NCBI GenBank assembly: GCA_003170275.1
Contig: PNAM01000081.1
Coordinates: 1-64,000, forward strand
From: Myxococcales bacterium
GTDB lineage: Bacteria; Myxococcota_A; Polyangia; Palsa-1104
Direction: 5' to 3'
DNA: 64,000 nucleotides
The position numbers were made by a program, and so were the translations under genes. The notes under the pieces are model-generated. The model was not told the DNA's origin, searched no databases, and saw only the letters and a program-made list of their open reading frames with translations. Shown one piece after another: positions 46,320-55,029 of this stretch. Numbering within the stretch: the first letter of the stretch is position 1; every line of letters begins with the position of its first letter.

Positions 46320-47585
46320 ATGGCAAAGCGGGTCCTGCTGCTGGTTTCGACCACTTCCTACCGGGCGGACGACTTTGCCGTCGCCGCTGAGCGCCTGGGG
46401 GTGGAGGCCGTGCTGGGGACCGATCGCTGCCATCAGCTGGCCGAGCTGTGGGACCGCTCCAAGTTCGGCGGCTCGCTGCAGGTCGAGTTTCGCGACTCGG
46501 CAGAGGCGGCGGCGCGCATCGTCTTCGAGGCGCAGACGCGCCGCTACGACGCGATCGTGCCCACCGACGAGCCGACCGCGGAGATCGCGGCCCTGGCGGC
46601 GAGCCTGCTCGGGCTGCCGGGCAACTCGCCGGCGGCGGCGCGCACCGCCCGAAACAAGCGGCTGACGCGCGAGGCGCTGGCGCGGGAGGGTGTGCCGAGC
46701 CCGCCGCACCAGGTGTTCTCCGAGGACCAGGCGCCCGAGGCTGTGGCGGCGCGCGTGCGCTTTCCGTGCGTGCTCAAGCCGCTGTTGTGCGCGGCCAGCC
46801 GCGGGGTGATGCGCGCCGACGATCGCGCCGGCTTCGTGATCGCGTGGAGGCGGCTGCACGCGCTCTTGCAGACGCCCGCGTTGCGCGCGGTCGAAGATCC
46901 CGACGGGCATCGCATCCTCGTCGAGGACTTCGTGCCGGGGGCGGAGGTGGCGGTCGAGGGGATCTTGTCGAAGGGGCGGCTCGAGGTGCTGGCGATCTTC
47001 GACAAGCCGGATCCGCTCGACGGGCCGTTCTTCGAGGAGACGATCTACGTGACGCCGTCGCGCCAGGACGCGGCGACCCAGGCGGCGATCGCGCGCGTGA
47101 CCGGCGACGCCGCGCGCGCCATCGGGCTGGTCGAGGGGCCGATCCACGCCGAGCTGCGACTGCCGGCGGGCGCGCCGCCGCAGGCGATCGAGGTGGCCGC
47201 GCGATCGATCGGCGGGCTGTGCGCGCGCACGCTGCGCTTCGGGCTGGACGGGCGCTCGCTCGAGGAGCTCGTGCTGCAGCACGCGCTGGGCGAGCCGATC
47301 GGCCCGCTCGAGCGGATCGGCGCGGCGGGCGTGATGATGATCCCGATCCCCGAAGGCGGCGTGTTTCAGGAGGCGAGCGGCGTGGCCGAGGCGCGGCGCG
47401 TGGCGCTGATCGAGGACGTGGTGATCTCGGCGCACCCGGGGCAGGTGCTGGTGCCGCTGCCCGAGGGGCACAGCTACCTCGGATTCATCTTCGCGCGCGG
47501 CGATCGTCCCGACGCGGTGGAGGCGGCGCTCAGGGACGCGCACCGGCAGCTGCGCTTTCGCATCGCGCGCACGCTGACGGGTTAG
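46320..47585 (+). CDS. ATP-grasp-domain ligase of unknown specificity
   Basis: A 421-residue protein with an N-terminal Rossmann-like domain (about 1-105) and an ATP-grasp fold (about 110-310) of the carbamoyl-phosphate-synthase/PurK/BL00235-like type. FPCVLKPLLCAASRGV is the ATP lysine strand, LVEDFVPGAEVAVEG the hinge strand, and HAELRLPAG the metal-binding Glu region. Such enzymes join a carboxylate to an amine; the substrates are unknown. GTG at 46302 is a possible alternative start. A GNAT gene starts eight bases after its stop, then the selenoprotein gene converges. Confidence 0.82.
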   Translation: MAKRVLLLVSTTSYRADDFAVAAERLGVEAVLGTDRCHQLAELWDRSKFGGSLQVEFRDSAEAAARIVFEAQTRRYDAIVPTDEPTAEIAALAASLLGLPGNSPAAARTARNKRLTREALAREGVPSPPHQVFSEDQAPEAVAARVRFPCVLKPLLCAASRGVMRADDRAGFVIAWRRLHALLQTPALRAVEDPDGHRILVEDFVPGAEVAVEGILSKGRLEVLAIFDKPDPLDGPFFEETIYVTPSRQDAATQAAIARVTGDAARAIGLVEGPIHAELRLPAGAPPQAIEVAARSIGGLCARTLRFGLDGRSLEELVLQHALGEPIGPLERIGAAGVMMIPIPEGGVFQEASGVAEARRVALIEDVVISAHPGQVLVPLPEGHSYLGFIFARGDRPDAVEAALRDAHRQLRFRIARTLTG

Positions 47586-47593
47586 GATCCGGC

Positions 47594-48139
47594 ATGGCCG
47601 CGTTGGTGGAGCTGTCGACGGAGCGGTTGGTGCTACGCGGGTGGCGGGATGCGGACCTGGAGCCGTTCGCCTGGCAGAACGCCGATCCGCGGGTGCGCGA
47701 ATTCTTCCATCCGCCGGTGCTCCCTCGCGAGGAGAGTGACGCGCTGGCGGCGCGGATTCGCGCCGGGTTCGACGAGCACGGGTTCGGGCTGTGGGCGGTC
47801 GAGGTGCCGGGAGTGGCGCCGTTCATCGGCTTCGTCGGGCTGGCGGTTCCCAGGTTCGAGGCGCACTTCACGCCGTGCGTAGAGGTGGGCTGGTACGTCG
47901 CGTTCGATCACTGGGGCCGCGGCTACGCGCTCGAAGCCGCGCGCGCGGCGGTCCGCTTCGGCTTCGACGAGCTGCACCTCGACGAGATCGTCGCGATGAC
48001 CGTGCCGGGCAACCAGCGCTCCCGCCGCGTCATGGAGCGCCTCGGCATGCAGCACGATCTCGCCGGCGACTTCGATCACCCACGCGTGCCGGACGGCCCG
48101 CTCAAGCGGCACGTGCTGTACCGCCTGTCCCCTGCCTAG
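47594..48139 (+). CDS. GNAT N-acetyltransferase, RimJ/RimL-like
   Basis: A 181-residue acetyl-CoA-dependent transferase. TERLVLRGWRDADLEPF at the start, CVEVGWYVAFDHWGRGYALEAARAA as the acetyl-CoA loop, and VPGNQRSRRVMERLGM near the end are typical of RimJ/RimL-like GNATs that act on protein N-termini or small amines. It probably shares a transcript with the ATP-grasp gene eight bases upstream. Its TAG overlaps, on the other strand, the stop of the selenoprotein. Confidence 0.88.
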   Translation: MAALVELSTERLVLRGWRDADLEPFAWQNADPRVREFFHPPVLPREESDALAARIRAGFDEHGFGLWAVEVPGVAPFIGFVGLAVPRFEAHFTPCVEVGWYVAFDHWGRGYALEAARAAVRFGFDELHLDEIVAMTVPGNQRSRRVMERLGMQHDLAGDFDHPRVPDGPLKRHVLYRLSPA

Positions 48140-49554
48140 ACCGGTTCGTGTAGAGAGCCAAACTGGCCCTCGGTGGGTTCGGCTCAGCAGAACCACGCTT
48201 CGGAGAGGCGGGGGAGGCGGACTTTGCGGCGTTCGCCGGTTGCGGCGACGGCGTGCTGGCCGGTGAGGGGGTGGTTGGTGGAGGCTGCGTGGGCGAGGGC
48301 CTGGATGCGCGTGAAGGTGTGCGCGGCGTCTTCGCCGACCTGCGCCGCTTCGTCGACGGCGGCGAGCACCGCCCGCTGCAGCGCGTCCATGCGCGGGTCC
48401 GGGTGCTTCCAGGTGTAGGTCAGCCGGTCGGGGGCGAGCGCGCCGATGATCGCGCGGGTCTCGTCGAGCTCGAGCAGCTTCGAGCCGGGCGGGATCAAGA
48501 GGCGGATCGCCAGGTGGATCGGATCGAGATGATCGATCAGCCCGCGCGTCTGCACCCACGCGAGCAGCGCCAGGTATTCGTCGAGCGACTCCCACGGCGT
48601 GAACGGCACTAGCGACGGGCGTAGCGTGATCCCCGCGGCGCCGGTGATCTCCAGCGCCAGGTCCACGTCCGCGCGCGTGTGCCCCTTGTCGAGGATGGTG
48701 AGCACGCGCTCCGACAGCGACTCGACCGCGCTGACGAGGAACAGGCAGCCGAGCGCGCGCAGCTCGGGGAACAGCGCGCGGTGTTTCAGCACGTGCTCGA
48801 TCTTGGTCGTTACGTCGAAGGTGAGCTGCGGCCACTCGCGGTGCATCGCGCGCACGATGCGCATCGCGTGCTCGGGCCCGTTGAGGAAGTCCGGATCGCC
48901 GAACGTGATGTGCCCGGCGCCGGCCGCCACCTGGCGGCGCACGTCCTCGAGCACGATCGCCTCCTGCACGACGAAGAAGCGCCCTTCGTACACCGGTGGG
49001 ATCGGGCAGTGACGGCACAGGTGCAGGCAGCCGCGCGTGGCCTCGACGTAGCCGGCCAGCTTCTCACCGTCCGGGGTGAGCAGGTGCGCGTACTTCTTTA
49101 GCGGCGGCAGCGCGGCGCGCGACGGTGGCACGAACTGCAAGCGGTCGAGCACCACCGGCCGCGCGACCAGATCCGCGCCGGCCTCGAGGCGCCGGATCAG
49201 CTCGACCAGCTCGACCTCGTACTCGCCGCCGATCACCGACGCCGCGCCGTTCATAGTCAAGTCAACGCGGAGCGGCGCATACAGGCCGTAGAAGCAAACG
49301 TGCGCCTGCGGGTTCAGCTCGCGCACGCGGCGCGACACCTCGAGCCCGAGCCGGAGCGCGGTGTGCATGGGCACCGCGATCGCCACCACGCGCGCTGCCC
49401 GCACCGCCCGCTCGTCGAGCGGCTCGACCGCCAGATCGAGCGCGCGCGGCGCGTAGCCCGCCTGCTCGAGGAAGCCGAGCGGCGAGGCCAGGTGCAGCGG
49501 TTGGTGACCCAGCTCGTAGGTCGAGATCAAAAGGATGTCGCCGGTGCTACGCAA
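48136..49554 (-). CDS. CUAEP-tail B12-binding radical SAM selenoprotein
   Basis: A 472-residue enzyme when its in-frame TGA (48184-48186) is read as selenocysteine. Domains: B12-binding region (about 1-150, with STYELGHQPLHLASP) and radical SAM barrel with CLHLCRHC for the 4Fe-4S cluster. The chain reaches AWFC, then Sec457-Ala-Glu-Pro and 12 further residues to a TAG. Cys-Sec-Ala-Glu-Pro is exactly the tail of the known CUAEP/CCAEP radical SAM family. A SECIS-like hairpin follows the TGA. Substrate unknown; the Cys-Sec pair suggests a redox or metal-binding tail. TTG at 49554, seven bases after the yggX stop, is the likely start. Standard calling would end it at the TGA. Confidence 0.9.
48153..48171 (-). 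promoter_or_regulatory. Bacterial SECIS element for selenocysteine insertion
   Basis: On the minus strand, an 8-base stem GAGGGCCA/UGGCUCUC (one G-U pair) closes a three-base loop GUU that starts 21 nucleotides after the UGA. Bacterial SECIS elements need a short apical loop with a G at its first positions, at about 16-37 nucleotides; all hold here. It lies inside the coding tail of the radical SAM protein, as bacterial SECIS elements do. Confidence 0.75.
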
Positions 49555-49561
49555 CGGAGAG

Positions 49562-49837
49562 CTACTTGGCTTTGGGCGCGACGAAATCCGGAGGCAGCTG
49601 CGAGCCTTCGCCGAAGAAGTACTGCTCGACCTGCTCGCGCAAGATCTGCTGCGCACGCGCCGACATGAGGTCCAGGCGGTATTCGTTGATCAACATCTTG
49701 GAGTGCTCGAGCCACAGCTTCCACGCCTCTTGCGACACGTTGTCGTAGAGGCGCTGGCCGAGCTCATCCTCGAACGGCTTCCATTTGACGCCCTCGAGCT
49801 CCTTGCCCATCTTGACGCACTTCACGATCCGAGGCAT
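49562..49837 (-). CDS. yggX: Fe(II)-trafficking / oxidative damage protection protein YggX
   Basis: A 91-residue protein of the YggX family: MPRIVKCVKMGKELEG with the conserved Cys7, GQRLYDNVSQEAWKLWLEH and INEYRL. YggX helps keep iron available for Fe-S cluster repair and protects Fe-S enzymes from oxidation. The radical SAM selenoprotein gene starts seven bases after its stop, so the two are co-transcribed. This makes sense for an oxygen-sensitive 4Fe-4S enzyme. AAGGAG lies eight bases before the ATG. Confidence 0.93.
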   Translation of the reverse strand: MPRIVKCVKMGKELEGVKWKPFEDELGQRLYDNVSQEAWKLWLEHSKMLINEYRLDLMSARAQQILREQVEQYFFGEGSQLPPDFVAPKAK

Positions 49838-49855
49838 GTGCAGCTCCTTCGACTT

Positions 49856-51136
49856 CTATGTTAGGGCGCGCCGGATCCAATACACCACCGGACCGCCGGC
49901 GACCAGCAGGAAGCCTAGCACGAGGGCGTTGATCGAGCCCACCTGTTCGGTCCGTCCCTCGACGAGCGCGATGCCGAGGAGCGCCATGGGCAACAGCGCG
50001 AAGATCACCGCGCCGGCCAGCCCGCCCGGCAGCTTGAACGGGCGCGGCAGCGACGGCTCGCGCACGCGCAGCACGATCAGCGCCACGAACTCGAGCAGCA
50101 GGCTCAGGCCGTACAAGAGCACGTCGAGCTCCACCAGGCGATCGAACCCGAGGCCGAGGCAGCCCGCATAGGCGACCGCGCACAACAGCACCGCCACCCA
50201 GGGCGCGCCGGTCTTGGGGTGCCGCTTGCCGACCACCTTCGGCAAGAACCCGTCGGACGCGAGCGCTACCGGCAGGCGCGAGTAGGACATGATCAGCGCG
50301 TTGAACATTCCCATCGCGCACACCATCCCGCCGAGCACCACCAGGCGGCCAAGCCACGGCCCGCCGATGGCGCTCCCCGCCTGCACCCACGCGCCGGTGT
50401 CCCAACCGTGCGGATCGAGGCCGGCGCGCTGGCACGCGATCACCGGCAGCATGTAGGTGATCGCCACCGCCAGCACGGTGCCGAACATGGCCAGCGGATA
50501 GGTGCGCTGCGGGCGATCGACCTCGCCGGCGATGGTCGAGGCGTTGTCCCAGCCCATGTAGTTCCACATCGCCACCAGGATGCCGGCGAGCAGACCGCTC
50601 GACGCCACGGGCGGCGCGGGCGGCGCGGCGGGGCTGGCGGCGGTCATCAGCACCAGGATCACGAACGGCAACAGCAGCGCCACCGTCAACGCCGCCGCCG
50701 CCCAGCCGACCGCGCGCACGCCGGCGATGTTCCACAGCGCGCACACCGCGATCATGGTCACGCCGGCGACCGCCGCGCGCCAGCCGCCGGCGAACTCGGG
50801 CAACAGCCGGCCGAGGTAGAGCGTAAACAGCGTCGGGTAGATCGCCATGTCGAAGATGCTGGCGGTGAGCGACAGCCACGCCTCTTGAAAGCCCCAGAAC
50901 GGCCCGCAGGCGCGCCGCACCCACGCGTAGTAGCCGCCGTCCTCGGGCAGCGCGGCCGACAGCTCGCCGACCATCATCGCCGTCGGCAGGCTCCACACCA
51001 GCGGCGTGAGCAGGATGATCATTAGCGCGCGCGAATAGCCCTGCTTGCCGATCAGCTCCTCGAGGCCGTACGGGCCGCCGCACACCATGAAGTAGGTGGC
51101 GGCGATCAGCGGGACGAGGGTGAGGCGGCGGGTCAT
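49856..51136 (-). CDS. APC-superfamily amino acid permease
   Basis: A 426-residue inner-membrane transporter with about 12 hydrophobic helices. The N-terminal GGPYGLEELIG and PEDGGYYAWV are typical of APC amino acid/polyamine permeases, as are EVDRPQRTYPLA and MFNALIMSYSRLP. It should import an amino acid or polyamine; specificity is unknown. It ends shortly before yggX, and the phosphatase gene lies 16 bases upstream on the same strand. Confidence 0.9.
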   Translation of the reverse strand: MTRRLTLVPLIAATYFMVCGGPYGLEELIGKQGYSRALMIILLTPLVWSLPTAMMVGELSAALPEDGGYYAWVRRACGPFWGFQEAWLSLTASIFDMAIYPTLFTLYLGRLLPEFAGGWRAAVAGVTMIAVCALWNIAGVRAVGWAAAALTVALLLPFVILVLMTAASPAAPPAPPVASSGLLAGILVAMWNYMGWDNASTIAGEVDRPQRTYPLAMFGTVLAVAITYMLPVIACQRAGLDPHGWDTGAWVQAGSAIGGPWLGRLVVLGGMVCAMGMFNALIMSYSRLPVALASDGFLPKVVGKRHPKTGAPWVAVLLCAVAYAGCLGLGFDRLVELDVLLYGLSLLLEFVALIVLRVREPSLPRPFKLPGGLAGAVIFALLPMALLGIALVEGRTEQVGSINALVLGFLLVAGGPVVYWIRRALT

Positions 51137-51152
51137 CGAAGGCGAGCGCGGC

Positions 51153-51788
51153 CTAGGTGCCGTCGCCGGCGAGCAGCGCGGCGGGGAGGTGGCTCACGTC
51201 GCCGAGCGTCTGGAGGAGCGGGCCGGTCTTCTTGAAGTCGATCACCGAGACCGCGCACACCTTCTGCGCGATGCGCACGCGGAACAGATCGACGTCGAGC
51301 CCGAGCAGCGCGCACACCAGCACGCGCAGCGTCGCCTTGTGCGAGACCACCAGCACCTTGCCGTCGCTGTGGCGCGCGCGGATGGCGTCGATCACCGCCA
51401 GCGCGCGCTGAGCGATCTGATCGCCGGTCTCGCCGCCCGGCGGCGCGACGCGGCCGGGATGGGTGGACCACGCCGAGAAGCGCGCGTGATCGTCGCGCTC
51501 GACGTCGGCCTCGGGCCGGCCTTCCCACTCGCCGTAGGCGATCTCGCGCAGCCCCTCTTCGACCTGCACCGGGACGCCCGCGCGCGACGCGGTCGGCGCG
51601 GCGGTCTGTTGCGTGCGCAGCCGCGGTGACGCGTAGATCGCCGCCCATGGCTCGGCGCCGTAGCGCGCGCCGAGCGCCTCGGCCATGGCCACGCCGGTCG
51701 CGTTGAGCGGCGGATCGATCGATCCGCAAAACCGGTTGGCGATCGAGTAGTCCGTCTGGCCGTGACGGACCAGGTAGAGGCTCAGCAT
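51153..51788 (-). CDS. Histidine phosphatase-family protein
   Basis: A 211-residue phosphatase of the phosphoglycerate-mutase superfamily. The RHG motif (Arg8, His9, Gly10 in LVRHGQTD) holds the His that is phosphorylated; the second His is in VVSHKATLR. The catalytic Glu is in LREIAYGEWEGR. Members include alpha-ribazole phosphatases, sugar phosphatases and PGM-like enzymes; the exact substrate is not clear. It is divergent from the Wzz-like gene, 20 bases away. Confidence 0.9.
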   Translation of the reverse strand: MLSLYLVRHGQTDYSIANRFCGSIDPPLNATGVAMAEALGARYGAEPWAAIYASPRLRTQQTAAPTASRAGVPVQVEEGLREIAYGEWEGRPEADVERDDHARFSAWSTHPGRVAPPGGETGDQIAQRALAVIDAIRARHSDGKVLVVSHKATLRVLVCALLGLDVDLFRVRIAQKVCAVSVIDFKKTGPLLQTLGDVSHLPAALLAGDGT

Positions 51789-51808
51789 GTGTTAAGATCA
51801 TACAGTAC

Positions 51809-52573
51809 ATGACATGGGTGGAGCAGGAGCCCGGCGTGCGCGCCGCGATGGGAGAGCTCGCACGGCTCCGGCGGCGCGCCTTCGCCCGCCCGCTGCGCCC
51901 GCTCCTGTACGCGCTCGTGATCACCGGGGCGCTGGTGGGAATGCGGGCGCGCAAGGTCAGCAGCTTTTCGGCGCGCGTGGTGTTGCGCGTCACCGAGGTC
52001 GATCTCGACGCCACGACCGCGCCGCGACCGGCGCAGCAGCTGCGCGAGTACCTGCGCGAGATCGCGCTCGGAAGCGATCAGCTGCTCGAGGTGATCCGCG
52101 ATCACGGCTTGTATCCGCGCGAGCTGGAGCGCGACCCGTCGCTGGCGGTGGAGGCGCTGCGCTCCGACCTCGAGGTCGACGTGTGGCGCACCGACTCGGC
52201 GCGCATCGGGCTATCGTATCGATCGGACAACCCCGACCGCGCGGTGGTGGTGGTGCAGCATCTCGCGCGGCTCTTGAGCGAGCGCAAGCTCGAGCAGAGC
52301 CAGCCCGGCCTGCTCTTCGAGGTGACCGATCCGGCCCGCGCCGCGCGTCCCGGCAGCCCCCGACCGCGTGAGCTGGTGACGCTCGCGGCGATCCTCTTCG
52401 CGCTCCTGTTGCCGCTCGCCGGAATCGCCGCCGGGGCTTTCGATTCGCGCATTTACGACGCACAGGACGTGCGCCGGCTGGGCCTCGAGGCGGTCGGCCA
52501 CCTGGACCCGTTCCCGGGCGACAACGTGGGTACCCTGGAAGCGCGTCTGGCACGCGATCGGGGGATCCAATAG
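51809..52573 (+). CDS. Wzz-like polysaccharide chain-length determinant
   Basis: A 254-residue inner-membrane protein with two membrane helices, near 29-48 and at about 190-215, flanking a periplasmic helical domain (about 50-185). This is the layout of Wzz/PCP proteins, which set glycan chain length. The last part (DSRIYDAQDVRRLGLEAVGHL) matches the segment after the second helix of PCP proteins. It overlaps no gene and is 12 bases before the larger PCP gene. Confidence 0.8.
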   Translation: MTWVEQEPGVRAAMGELARLRRRAFARPLRPLLYALVITGALVGMRARKVSSFSARVVLRVTEVDLDATTAPRPAQQLREYLREIALGSDQLLEVIRDHGLYPRELERDPSLAVEALRSDLEVDVWRTDSARIGLSYRSDNPDRAVVVVQHLARLLSERKLEQSQPGLLFEVTDPARAARPGSPRPRELVTLAAILFALLLPLAGIAAGAFDSRIYDAQDVRRLGLEAVGHLDPFPGDNVGTLEARLARDRGIQ

Positions 52574-52585
52574 AATGTTCAGGCC

Positions 52586-54058
52586 GTGACCACCCCCCGC
52601 ACCGCACGAGATCGGCTCGACCGGATCCTCAGCCTGGTCAGGCGCTCCACGCGCTTCTGGGCGGGCGCGTTCGCGTTGATCGTCGTGGGCGGCCTGATCT
52701 CGGGCGCGGTGAGCTTCACGCGGCCGTTGATCTACAAGTCCGAGACCGTGATCTTGTATCGCGACGGCGGCCGCCCGGCGGTGGACGAAGGCGGTGATCC
52801 GTCGCGCAGGCTCGCGCTCAAGCTGCGCGAGCTGATCTTCACGCGCGCGCAGCTGCAGCGGATCATCGAGGAGCTCAAGCTCTACCCGAAGACCGTCGAA
52901 GATCGCGGGTACGTCGACGCGGTCGACGAGCTGCGCTCGCACGTCGCGTTGCGCGTCAAGGACGGCGACACCTTTGGGCTGTCGTTCGAGGGCGAAGATC
53001 CCAAGGTCGTGCAGGACGTGACCGCGCGGCTGGCCTCGGCGCTCACCAACGACAGTCCCAAGAATCGCTCGGAGCAGGTCGAGGTGTCCAAGGAGTTCCT
53101 CGACGCCGAGAAGCAGCGCGTCGAGACCGAGCTCAAGGAGAAGGAGGCCAACCTGGCCAGGTTCCTCTCCAAGCACCCCGAGTTCGCGCGCGAGCCGGCG
53201 CAGGGCGGCGTGGCTGCCCTTCGTGCCGCCGCGGCCAAGGGCGCCGGCAAGGGCCCCGACGCGACGCTGCTGTCGCTCGAGCGCGAGGCCTCGCGCATCC
53301 AGGAGCGCCTGGGCATGCCGGCGCCGGTCAAGAAGAAGAAGCACCGCGAAGAGGTCGATCCGCGCCTGACGCAGGAGCACGAGCGCGCGGTCGCCGAGCT
53401 ACAGTCGGCGCAGAAGGACCTGGCCGACAAGCTCGGGCAGTTCACCGAGCAGCACCCCGACGTGACCGCCGCCAAGGTGAAGGTCAAGACCGCCGAGTGG
53501 CGCCTCAAGCGCGCCAACGACGCGCTGGCGACCGGCACGGTGGTGAAAGAGGAAGATTCGGGCGAAGAGGAGGGGATCATCGATCGCAGCACGCTGGAGA
53601 GCGAGCTGCGCAAGGTGCAGGACGAGATCGCCACCTACAAGCGCAAGCTGGCCAGCGACGCCACCTCGGCGAGCAGCGCCGAGTCGCAGCGCCTGGTGGG
53701 GCTGGAGACCGAGTGGACGCGGCTCAACCGCGAGGCGAACGACGCGCGCCCGCGCAACCAGCCGCTGCCGGCCCGGCAGGAGGGCGGCGCAGGCTCGGGG
53801 CGCGGCGCGCAGCTGACCATCGTCGACCCGGCCTACAAGCCGACCCAGCCGTCGAGCGCGTCGCGCACGTTGGTAGCGGCGGTGGGCATGCTCCTGTCGC
53901 TCGGGCTCGGGCTCGGGCTCGCGCTCGGCTGCGCGATGGTCGACGACCGGCTGTACGATCGCGTGGACATCGAGCAGCTCGGGCTGGTGCCGCTGCTCGG
54001 CGTGGTGCCGCGCGCCGCCAGGGCGGCGAAGCGCAAGAAGGGAGATCTGCTTGGCTGA
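52586..54058 (+). CDS. Polysaccharide co-polymerase (Wzc N-domain type)
   Basis: A 490-residue membrane protein: helix 1 at about 29-48, a long periplasmic coiled coil (about 160-395), helix 2 at about 425-448, and a short cytoplasmic tail (DDRLYDRVDIEQLGLVPLLGVVP). It is the Wzz-like part of a tyrosine-kinase system whose kinase is encoded separately just downstream, as in Gram-positive CpsC/CpsD and Myxococcus. It starts at GTG. It overlaps the kinase gene by eight bases. Confidence 0.9.
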   Translation: MTTPRTARDRLDRILSLVRRSTRFWAGAFALIVVGGLISGAVSFTRPLIYKSETVILYRDGGRPAVDEGGDPSRRLALKLRELIFTRAQLQRIIEELKLYPKTVEDRGYVDAVDELRSHVALRVKDGDTFGLSFEGEDPKVVQDVTARLASALTNDSPKNRSEQVEVSKEFLDAEKQRVETELKEKEANLARFLSKHPEFAREPAQGGVAALRAAAAKGAGKGPDATLLSLEREASRIQERLGMPAPVKKKKHREEVDPRLTQEHERAVAELQSAQKDLADKLGQFTEQHPDVTAAKVKVKTAEWRLKRANDALATGTVVKEEDSGEEEGIIDRSTLESELRKVQDEIATYKRKLASDATSASSAESQRLVGLETEWTRLNREANDARPRNQPLPARQEGGAGSGRGAQLTIVDPAYKPTQPSSASRTLVAAVGMLLSLGLGLGLALGCAMVDDRLYDRVDIEQLGLVPLLGVVPRAARAAKRKKGDLLG

Positions 54059-55028
54059 GCCGCCGCGTCGTCGACCGCCCGCGCAAGACGTGCCCGTCGG
54101 GTCGCGCACGATCCCCGACAACACCCTGCGCAACCAGAAGATCACGCCGCCGCACGGCCAGGACGTGATCAAGTCGGTGACCATGGTCGACGCGGCCGAC
54201 GAGCCGACGCGCACCATGACCGCGCAGGAGGCGAGCACGTACAAGGGCGCGCGCTTCGTCGGTCCCAACGATCCGCTGGCGCGCACCAGCATGACCCGGG
54301 CGCGGCTGCCCGACGTGGTCGATCAACTCGCGCCCGATCCACCGACGGGTGAGCTGCAGAAGGCCAAGGTCTGGGTGGCGACCCACAAGGCGCCGCCCGA
54401 TCCGGACCCGCGGTTGATCTTGTTGTGCGAGCCGGACTCGCCGCGCGCGGCCAGCTTTCGCGTGCTGCGGCACCGCCTGGAGCAGCAATCGGATCCGCGC
54501 ACCATCGCGGTCACGTCGGCCGGGCCCAAGGAGGGCAAGACCACCTGCGCCGCCAACCTGGCGATGGCGCTCGGCGAGTGCGGCCGCGCGCGCGTGCTGC
54601 TGGTCGAGGCCAACCTGCGCTCGCCGTCGCTGGCGGCGCTGTTCGGCTTTCTGCCGCCGGAGTGCTTCGCCGCGCAGCTCACCCGTCACCGCGAGCGGCC
54701 GCTCGAGCCGTGGTCGGTGGTCGAGGTGTTCTCGCCGTCGCTGCACGTGGCGGCGGTCAAGCCCGGCCCGGAGAACGAGAACCGACCGTTGCTCGACGGC
54801 GTCGCGTTCGGCATCGCCATGGATATGCTCAGGCGCTCGGGCTACGACTACGTGGTGATCGACACGCCGCCGGTGCTCGGCTCCGCCGACGTGAACCTGA
54901 TCGAGGACTACGCCGACGGGGTGCTGCTCACCGCCTGGGCGCGCCGCTCGTCGGGCCGGTCGTTGCGCCGCGCCGTCGAGCAGCTCGCGCCCGCCAAGAT
55001 CCTCGGCGTCACGCTCCTCGACGTCTGA
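54051..55028 (+). CDS. BY-kinase (CpsD-like) of the exopolysaccharide system
   Basis: A 325-residue cytoplasmic ATPase/tyrosine kinase. After a disordered N-terminal half (1-130) the kinase fold has Walker A GPKEGKTT (Lys163), Walker A' VLLVEANLRSP and Walker B YVVIDTPPVLGSADV. The usual Walker A' Asp is Glu. No Tyr-rich C-terminal cluster is present. It works with the upstream co-polymerase to control glycan length and export. The TTG start lies eight bases inside the previous gene with GGGAG seven bases upstream. Confidence 0.88.
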   Translation: MAEPPRRRPPAQDVPVGSRTIPDNTLRNQKITPPHGQDVIKSVTMVDAADEPTRTMTAQEASTYKGARFVGPNDPLARTSMTRARLPDVVDQLAPDPPTGELQKAKVWVATHKAPPDPDPRLILLCEPDSPRAASFRVLRHRLEQQSDPRTIAVTSAGPKEGKTTCAANLAMALGECGRARVLLVEANLRSPSLAALFGFLPPECFAAQLTRHRERPLEPWSVVEVFSPSLHVAAVKPGPENENRPLLDGVAFGIAMDMLRRSGYDYVVIDTPPVLGSADVNLIEDYADGVLLTAWARRSSGRSLRRAVEQLAPAKILGVTLLDV

Positions 55029-55029
55029 G

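Noticed and set aside
48184..48186. The TGA as true end of the radical SAM protein.
   Set aside because: The downstream frame encodes the family's AEP tail, and a SECIS-form hairpin is present at the right distance.
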